Under the pieces are notes generated by a model, which searched no databases, was not told the origin of the DNA, and saw only the letters and a program-made list of their open reading frames with translations. Positions 13,327-17,598 of a stretch of 17,598 bases of DNA are shown in pieces. The stretch is taken from the NCBI GenBank assembly GCA_904501935.1, contig CAJGDA010000019.1, forward strand, positions 1-17,598. The letters run 5' to 3'. Numbering within the stretch: position 1 is the stretch's first letter; each line of letters starts with the position of its first letter. A program made the position numbers and the translations under genes. Source of the DNA: an uncultured Methanobrevibacter sp. GTDB taxonomy: Archaea > Methanobacteriota > Methanobacteria > Methanobacteriales > Methanobacteriaceae.

Positions 13327-14571
13327 TTAAAATGTACCCATTTTTGGATTTGGAAGTTCTTCTTCAATACGAATTAGCTCATTTAATTTAGCAATTCTTT
13401 CCCCGCCAATAGCTCCGGTTTTAATCATTGGAGATGCAAAACCAACAGCAAGATGAGCAATGGTTTCATCAGTAGTTTCACCAGATCTATGGGATACAAC
13501 AGGAACAATATTGTTCTCTTTAGCTAATTTCACAGTTGCATAAGTTTCAGACAATGAACCAATTTGGTTCGGTTTGATAATGATAGCATTTGCGGCTTTC
13601 ATTTCAATGCCTTTTGCTAAGATGTCCTTGTTTGTTACAAACAAATCATCGCCACAAATAAGACATTTATCTCCCACTTTTGCAGTTAATTGAGCAAATC
13701 CTTCAAAGTCAGCTTCATCAAATGGGTCTTCTACATAAAACATATTGTAAGTATTAATAATATCTTTTACGAAATCTATTTGATCTCCGGTGTCCCTTTT
13801 AACACCATCTTGAGCATAAACATATTTCTGCTCATCTGCATTCCATAATTCGGAAGCAGCCATATCTAAAGAAGGCCTAATTTCAATACCTAATTCATCA
13901 CCAACTTCTTCACAAGCCTGTGCTTGAATTTCTAAAGCTGAATCATTTGTAATATTAGGCACCCATCCTCCTTCATCGCCTTTACCACCAGTAAAGCCTG
14001 AATCTTTAGTTTGGATTAATTCCTTTAATCTTTTATGAACAGAAGCATTTGCAAAAATTGCATCGCTAACGTTATCAGCTCCAACAGGAACAACTAAAAA
14101 TTCCTGAATGTCCGGTGCATTAATACCTGCGTGTGCTCCTCCATTCATCATATTTCCAAGAGGGAAAGGCAATTCATTTATTAAGTTTCCACCAATGTAT
14201 TTATATAATGGCATATTATAAGATGCAGCTGCAGCTTTAGCCACTGCCATTGAGATAGCTACAGTAGTATTACCTCCAATAGCAGATAGATTATCAGTTC
14301 CATCGACTTCCCTTAATACTTCATCAATGGTTGCCAAATCATCAGCATCCATTCCAATGAGTTCGGAAGCGATCAAATCTTCCATTTCACTTACAACTTC
14401 ATCAATTCCACCTTCAGGGTAGGATACCACTTCTCTTGAACCGGTACTTGCCCCGCTAGGTGCGGCAGCTCTACCTGAACTATTCCAAGTAACTACATCT
14501 ACTTCGATAGTTGGGTTTCCTCTGCTGTCCAAAATCTTTCGAACTTGGACGTCCTCTATTATACTAACCAA
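13327..14571 (-). CDS. eno: Enolase (phosphopyruvate hydratase)
   Basis: The 414-residue enzyme interconverts 2-phosphoglycerate and phosphoenolpyruvate, in methanogens mainly for gluconeogenesis. Features include DSRGNPTIEVDV (15-26), the PSGASTG substrate loop (38-44), GGAHAG (144-149) with H147, E157, the metal ligands near D236, E281 (YVEDPFDE) and D308/D309 (CGDDL), the catalytic K333 in the signature IIKPNQIGSLSET (331-343) and SHRSGETTD (360-368). Full length. The start codon appears to be TTG 14571: it is preceded, six bases away, by GAGGTG and yields VSIIEDVQVRKILDSRG, the usual family N-terminus; no ATG fits. The stop lies in a 14-base palindrome (13322-13335). An internal promoter in the 138-base gap to rpoK is possible but no box is convincing. 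Confidence 0.95.
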   Translation of the reverse strand: MVSIIEDVQVRKILDSRGNPTIEVDVVTWNSSGRAAAPSGASTGSREVVSYPEGGIDEVVSEMEDLIASELIGMDADDLATIDEVLREVDGTDNLSAIGGNTTVAISMAVAKAAAASYNMPLYKYIGGNLINELPFPLGNMMNGGAHAGINAPDIQEFLVVPVGADNVSDAIFANASVHKRLKELIQTKDSGFTGGKGDEGGWVPNITNDSALEIQAQACEEVGDELGIEIRPSLDMAASELWNADEQKYVYAQDGVKRDTGDQIDFVKDIINTYNMFYVEDPFDEADFEGFAQLTAKVGDKCLICGDDLFVTNKDILAKGIEMKAANAIIIKPNQIGSLSETYATVKLAKENNIVPVVSHRSGETTDETIAHLAVGFASPMIKTGAIGGERIAKLNELIRIEEELPNPKMGTF

Positions 14572-14688
14572 AAAAAACACCTCAGTGCCATTCAATTTGT
14601 TACCAACTAACCTATACTCCTTAAAAAATCAGTAAGTTTCTTTATAGAGTTATGCTGGTATTTTTTATTTTTTTTAAATAAATATTGG

Positions 14689-14715
14689 GAATAAATAGAT
14701 ATTCACTATTTATTC
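14689..14715 (-). repeat. Perfect 10-base hairpin at the rpoK stop codon
   Basis: Arms GAATAAATAG and CTATTTATTC with a 7-base loop; the rpoK stop lies inside the 5' arm of the minus-strand RNA. What follows on the minus strand is A-rich, not U-rich, so it is not a normal terminator. It may mark an RNA processing or stabilising site between rpoK and eno. Confidence 0.55.
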
Positions 14716-14892
14716 ATCTCTGATTACATCTAATGGTAAAACTCCAGCTTTGAGTTCTTCGTAAGCTATATCAATTGGATCTAAAGAGTCCTTAATTTCC
14801 ACTAAAGGTTTGGCCCCCATAGATATTTGAATTGCTCTAGCTCCAAGAAGTCTAGCTCTTTCAAACCTTGTTAATTTTTTTTCAACATTCAT
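14710..14892 (-). CDS. rpoK: DNA-directed RNA polymerase subunit K (Rpo6)
   Basis: The 60-residue protein is the archaeal RpoK/Rpo6, counterpart of bacterial omega and eukaryotic RPB6, which helps assemble the largest polymerase subunits. The family core LTRFERARLLGARAIQISMGA and the C-terminal segment with AYEELKAGVLPLDVIR are clear. ATG 14892 is chosen because GGAAG lies about eight bases upstream and it gives the usual short N-terminus; ATG 14907 would add five residues without a ribosome-binding site. A TATA-like AAAATATATG about 25 bases upstream could also serve an internal promoter. It lies 81 bases after rpoN. Confidence 0.93.
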   Translation of the reverse strand: MNVEKKLTRFERARLLGARAIQISMGAKPLVEIKDSLDPIDIAYEELKAGVLPLDVIRDE

Positions 14893-14973
14893 GAATATTA
14901 CTTCCATTTTTAGGCATATATTTTACCAAGATTACATTTTTTCAATAAAACAATATCCCTACACATTGTAAAA

Positions 14974-15144
14974 TCATTCCCAGGTTTCCACATGGGAAAT
15001 TAACATTCTTCTACAACAATATCTAGTTAAACCTAAATCATCTAAAACATCTTTAGATTTTTCACCAGCAGCTACTCTTTTGTTGTATTCATCAAATAGT
15101 GCTGATACAGGTTTTCCACAACTTAAACATCTAATAGGAATCAT
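14974..15144 (-). CDS. rpoN: DNA-directed RNA polymerase subunit N (Rpo10)
   Basis: This 56-residue protein is archaeal RpoN/Rpo10, a zinc-binding polymerase subunit equivalent to eukaryotic RPB10. It starts MIPIRCLSCGKPV, with C6 and C9 of the first zinc pair, and has the second pair C43-C44 in LTRYCCRRML, the CX2C...CC pattern typical of the family; it ends HVETWE. The ATG at 15144 follows a GAGGA ribosome-binding site. It lies 49 bases after the rps9 stop, behind a hairpin with a U-rich tail, so its expression may be reduced relative to the ribosomal genes or rely partly on its own promoter. Confidence 0.96.
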   Translation of the reverse strand: MIPIRCLSCGKPVSALFDEYNKRVAAGEKSKDVLDDLGLTRYCCRRMLISHVETWE

Positions 15145-15167
15145 TTATATCCTCTTTTTTCAATTTT

Positions 15168-15203
15168 AAATAAAATATAAAATTACAGATGAATTATCTG
15201 TAA
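15168..15203 (-). terminator. Hairpin with U-rich tail between rps9 and rpoN (possible attenuator)
   Basis: On the minus strand TTACAGAT, made of the last rps9 codons and the start of its stop, pairs perfectly with ATCTGTAA across a 5-base loop, and the U-rich run TTTTATATTTTATTT follows. The form is that of an intrinsic terminator. Because genes of the same string continue with short gaps, partial read-through is likely. The same AT tract could instead contain a TATA box for rpoN. Confidence 0.5.
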
Positions 15204-15595
15204 CTTTTTTGTTTACGAGCTCTTGCACCAGGACCACCGTATTTTTTAGGTTCGGAACGTCTTGGGTCACCTACTAACATGGTTCTGTCATATTGAATGA
15301 ATTTTTCTTTTAAATCCATATCCTGTGACCATTGGACAAGTCCTTTTGCAATTACCATACGTGCAGCTTCAGCTTGGCCCATTACTCCGCCACCAATGAC
15401 TTTGATGTTGATATCAACTTCATTAGCTAAGTCACCAGCTAAGATTAATGGTTCTTGTAACTTTAAGTTAGCAAGTTCTGGAGAATAAAGTTCTAAAGGA
15501 ATTCTGTTGATTCTAACTTTACCAGTTCCTTCACGAACAGTACCTCTTGCGATAGCTGTTTTACGTTTTCCACTAGTATGAATAACTTTAACCAT
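15194..15595 (-). CDS. rps9: Small ribosomal subunit protein uS9
   Basis: The 133-residue protein is archaeal S9, located in the 30S head with its C-terminal tail reaching the tRNA site. The start MVKVIHTSGKRKTAIARGT, the GGGVMGQAEAARMVIAKGLV core and the basic tail ending KKYGGPGARARKQKSYR are characteristic, with the terminal Tyr-Arg. ATG 15595 is taken as start; a GTG two codons earlier is possible but gives a non-family N-terminus. The ribosome-binding site (GTGTGAT) is weak, which may reflect coupling to rpl13 just upstream. Its stop is part of a hairpin. Confidence 0.96.
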   Translation of the reverse strand: MVKVIHTSGKRKTAIARGTVREGTGKVRINRIPLELYSPELANLKLQEPLILAGDLANEVDINIKVIGGGVMGQAEAARMVIAKGLVQWSQDMDLKEKFIQYDRTMLVGDPRRSEPKKYGGPGARARKQKSYR

Positions 15596-15613
15596 AATCA
15601 CACATCCATTTAT

Positions 15614-16036
15614 CTAAAAGGTAGCTCCTAAAAGTTTGGAAATTTCTCCTAACTCGATACCTTTTTTAAGATTTTTGTATTCCGCTTCTGGAACTGCAGT
15701 GAGTTCTGCATCAGCATATTCAGCTGGTACGCCAACGAATGCTTTTAATCCTTTGTATGCAGTTTTACCTTTTGCTTTTTTGAAAGGTAACATTCCTCTT
15801 ACAGTTCTTCTAAATATATCATCTGGCCTTCTAGGATATTTAGGACCTAAGTCACGAGGGTTAGAAATACTTGCCCTGTCAACTCTTTGTTTGTATTTAG
15901 CGTAAGCCCAATCCTTGTTTCCAGTTAACATAATTTTTTCAGCATTAAGAATAATTACTTCTTCGCCTTCTAAAAGATTTTTACTAGTTATACTAGCTAA
16001 TCTTCCTAAAACGCATCCTTCTCCGTCAATAATCAT
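15614..16036 (-). CDS. rpl13: Large ribosomal subunit protein uL13
   Basis: The 140-residue protein is archaeal L13 of the 50S subunit. Recognised segments are IIDGEGCVLGRLAS at the N-terminus, VIILNAEKIMLTGNK, the PRDLGPKYPRRPDDIFRRTV stretch and RGMLPFKKAKG. The length is typical of archaeal L13. A GGGTG ribosome-binding site lies six bases before the ATG. It is placed between rpl18e and rps9, the order known from many archaea (L18e-L13-S9-RpoN). Confidence 0.96.
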   Translation of the reverse strand: MIIDGEGCVLGRLASITSKNLLEGEEVIILNAEKIMLTGNKDWAYAKYKQRVDRASISNPRDLGPKYPRRPDDIFRRTVRGMLPFKKAKGKTAYKGLKAFVGVPAEYADAELTAVPEAEYKNLKKGIELGEISKLLGATF

Positions 16037-16049
16037 AATAACACCCTAC

Positions 16050-16415
16050 TTATTCCATGATCCTAATGTTTGACCCTTTAGGATTAGATTCGATTATTTC
16101 ATCAATTGCGATGCATTCTCCACCAGCACTTTCAATTTTTTCTTGTGCTTTAGCTGAGAATTTTAATGCTACGACATCTACTTTTTCTGTTAAATCACCA
16201 TTTGATAAAACTTTACCTGGTACTAAAATAGTTTCGCCAGCTTCAGCGTGTCTTGCAATGTCAGACAAATTTACTTCAGCGGTTCTTCTATTAGACCTTT
16301 CAAGTCTTTGAGCAACATCTTTCCAAATAGCTGCATCTTCACTTCTTGATTTGTCATAAAGTTTATTAATAAGTTCAATAAGGTTAGGATTTGTTTTTAC
16401 TACTTTCTTAACCAT
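16050..16415 (-). CDS. rpl18e: Large ribosomal subunit protein eL18 (L18e)
   Basis: The 121-residue protein is the archaeal L18e of the 50S subunit, with no bacterial ortholog of that name. The family features NPNLIELINKLYDKSR near the start, IWKDVAQRLERSNRRTAEVN in the middle and ILVPGKVLSNGDLTEKV followed by VVALKFS are present. The ATG overlaps the rpoD stop by one base (TAATG), so the two are translationally coupled. Confidence 0.95.
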   Translation of the reverse strand: MVKKVVKTNPNLIELINKLYDKSRSEDAAIWKDVAQRLERSNRRTAEVNLSDIARHAEAGETILVPGKVLSNGDLTEKVDVVALKFSAKAQEKIESAGGECIAIDEIIESNPKGSNIRIME

Positions 16416-17248
16416 TATTTACTTCCTCCTTCATCACTAAATTTGATAAACTTTTCTGCTTTTTCACCTAATACATCACAAGCTTTTAATAAAACTTCTT
16501 TAGGAGGCATTGCTCCATCTGTTTCAATTCTGAATATGAAATCATTATCCTTATGTCCAACGTTAATGTATCCATTGGTGGAAGCCCTTACGCAACTTCT
16601 ACACATTGTACAATTTTCAATGTCTAAAATTTTAATCTTTTTAGACCTTCTATCGGATTTTAAAACACCACGAGGACATGCCAATGCACAATCATAATCA
16701 ACTTCTTCGTCTTCACTAAAAGTTATTTCAGGATATTGTTTGTATGCACATACAGTGGTTGGCATCCATTTAGCATGCTCTTTACCATATCCTATTTTTG
16801 CAACAGCTTCGATATCGATTACTTCATCTTCTTTAAGTTTTACTAAAGGAATTGTGTCGTATACTGGTTTAATTTTTGAGTCTGAAGATATTAAATCCTT
16901 AGAATAAACTACTTTAGGCCCTGTTTCGTTTAACTTGAAAACTACGCCTTTTTTAAGATTATCAGCCCAGGTTTCGTTTTCTTCATCATATTCCCAACCT
17001 TCATCTTCAGGTAAAGGTAAACCTTCAATCGCATCAAGATTAGAAACTAAAGGAGTTAAACCAAGCCTATGAGCAAGCACCTCATTAAACATTGCAGAAT
17101 CGTTTCTAACAATATTGACATCTTCAATAGCTATTTTTGGAACATTGACCATTGCACATCTTCTAATAGCATTAATAAAAGGTACTTCTGCATCGCGAAC
17201 AACGAATACAATTTCATCATCGCTTTGACTTCTAACTTCTATCTCCAT
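16415..17248 (-). CDS. rpoD: DNA-directed RNA polymerase subunit D (Rpo3) with Fe-S domain
   Basis: The 277-residue protein is RpoD/Rpo3, the archaeal counterpart of the N-terminal domain of bacterial alpha and of eukaryotic RPB3; with subunit L it nucleates RNA polymerase assembly. The alpha-type dimerisation motif (FINAIRRCAMVNVP, 24-37, and FNEVLAHRLGLTPL, 54-67) is intact. The inserted ferredoxin-like domain at about 165-230 carries C187 and C191 (C-x3-CP) and C213, C216 and C219 (C-x2-C-x2-C), with Ser where the last cysteine of the second set would be, so at most one complete cluster plus a remnant is expected. ATG 17248 gives the usual MEIEV start; a GTG five codons earlier is the alternative. 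It lies 15 bases after rps11. Confidence 0.95.
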   Translation of the reverse strand: MEIEVRSQSDDEIVFVVRDAEVPFINAIRRCAMVNVPKIAIEDVNIVRNDSAMFNEVLAHRLGLTPLVSNLDAIEGLPLPEDEGWEYDEENETWADNLKKGVVFKLNETGPKVVYSKDLISSDSKIKPVYDTIPLVKLKEDEVIDIEAVAKIGYGKEHAKWMPTTVCAYKQYPEITFSEDEEVDYDCALACPRGVLKSDRRSKKIKILDIENCTMCRSCVRASTNGYINVGHKDNDFIFRIETDGAMPPKEVLLKACDVLGEKAEKFIKFSDEGGSK

Positions 17249-17263
17249 ATTAAACCCTTCCAC

Positions 17264-17598
17264 TTAAACTCTTCTTCCTCTTTTACCACCAGGTCTTCCA
17301 GTACCATCGTGAGGAATTGGAGTAATATCTTCGATTTTTCCTATTTTAATTCCAGCTCTTGCTAAAGCACGGATAGTAGCTTGTGCACCAGGTCCTGGAC
17401 TTCTAGGCCCGTTTCCACCAGGAGCTCTAACTTTAATATGTAATCCAACAAATCCTTTTTCTTTAGCATCATCAGCTATTCTAGTTGCTGCAGCCATAGC
17501 TGCGAAAGGTGAAGCTTGTTGTCTGTCTGCACGAACAACTTTTCCACCAGACCATTGAGAAATAGTCTCAGCACCAGTAATATCTGTTACAGTAATAA
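17264..17598 (-). CDS. rps11: Small ribosomal subunit protein uS11, 5' end cut by window edge
   Basis: The 110 visible residues are the C-terminal part of ribosomal protein S11, located on the platform of the 30S subunit. The frame runs in from the window edge with ITVTDITGAETISQWSGGKV and continues through MAAATRIADDAKEKG, the GPGAQATIRALARAGIKIG core and the basic tail GTGRPGGKRGRRV. About 20 N-terminal residues are missing. It is the first gene of the visible part of the string; the promoter is outside the window. Confidence 0.96.
   Translation of the reverse strand, partial: ITVTDITGAETISQWSGGKVVRADRQQASPFAAMAAATRIADDAKEKGFVGLHIKVRAPGGNGPRSPGPGAQATIRALARAGIKIGKIEDITPIPHDGTGRPGGKRGRRV

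Noticed and set aside
14661..14715. rpoK hairpin as a terminator
   Set aside because: The tract next to the hairpin is A-rich on the minus strand, the direction of transcription; the T-run is on the plus strand, where no gene reads into it.
15636..15905. Plus-strand open frame antisense to rpl13
   Set aside because: The opposite strand encodes a clear ribosomal protein; the hydrophobic product is the usual by-product of reading an AT-rich gene backwards.

Overview
The window looks like chromosomal DNA of a host-associated methanogenic archaeon of the order Methanobacteriales, most likely a Methanobrevibacter. The reasons are very AT-rich spacers, archaeal TATA boxes with TTTATATA cores, strong GAGGTGAT-type ribosome-binding sites, archaeal RNA polymerase subunits D, N and K, an archaeal ribosomal-protein operon, archaeal isoprenoid-lipid genes and F420-linked redox proteins. 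Species cannot be fixed from the sequence alone.

Layout. Positions 1-2700 hold a truncated hybrid cluster protein gene (hcp, minus, cut by the window edge), a divergently transcribed TrmB-family regulator (plus), and an ADP-ribosylglycohydrolase (minus) whose 3' end overlaps the regulator by a few bases. Positions 2700-3109 are a non-coding spacer that carries a convincing minus-strand terminator. Positions 3110-5705 (minus) are a three-gene operon of an FdhA-like protein without a catalytic centre, an FdhB-like F420-binding protein and an MvhD-like Fe-S protein. This is very probably the 'formate dehydrogenase-like' (Flp) set, and I think it is the most interesting system here. Positions 5706-6437 are an AT-rich, gene-free leader region with a cluster of inverted repeats.

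From 17598 down to 6469 everything is on the minus strand, in one tightly spaced gene string ending in a clear terminator. In transcription order it is rps11 (5' end outside the window), rpoD, rpl18e, rpl13, rps9, rpoN, rpoK, eno, a 2x[4Fe-4S] ferredoxin, rps2, a MEMO-family gene, mevalonate kinase, isopentenyl phosphate kinase, type 2 isopentenyl diphosphate isomerase, archaeal RNase J, and a short-chain prenyl diphosphate synthase (idsA). The string joins translation, transcription, glycolysis/gluconeogenesis, RNA decay and the late part of the archaeal mevalonate pathway that makes C15/C20 precursors of membrane lipids.

Several genes of this string end in inverted repeats that include their own stop codon. 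Two of these (rps9 and idsA) are followed by U-rich tracts and look like an internal attenuator and the operon terminator. No tRNA, rRNA, CRISPR array, insertion sequence or prophage gene was seen.
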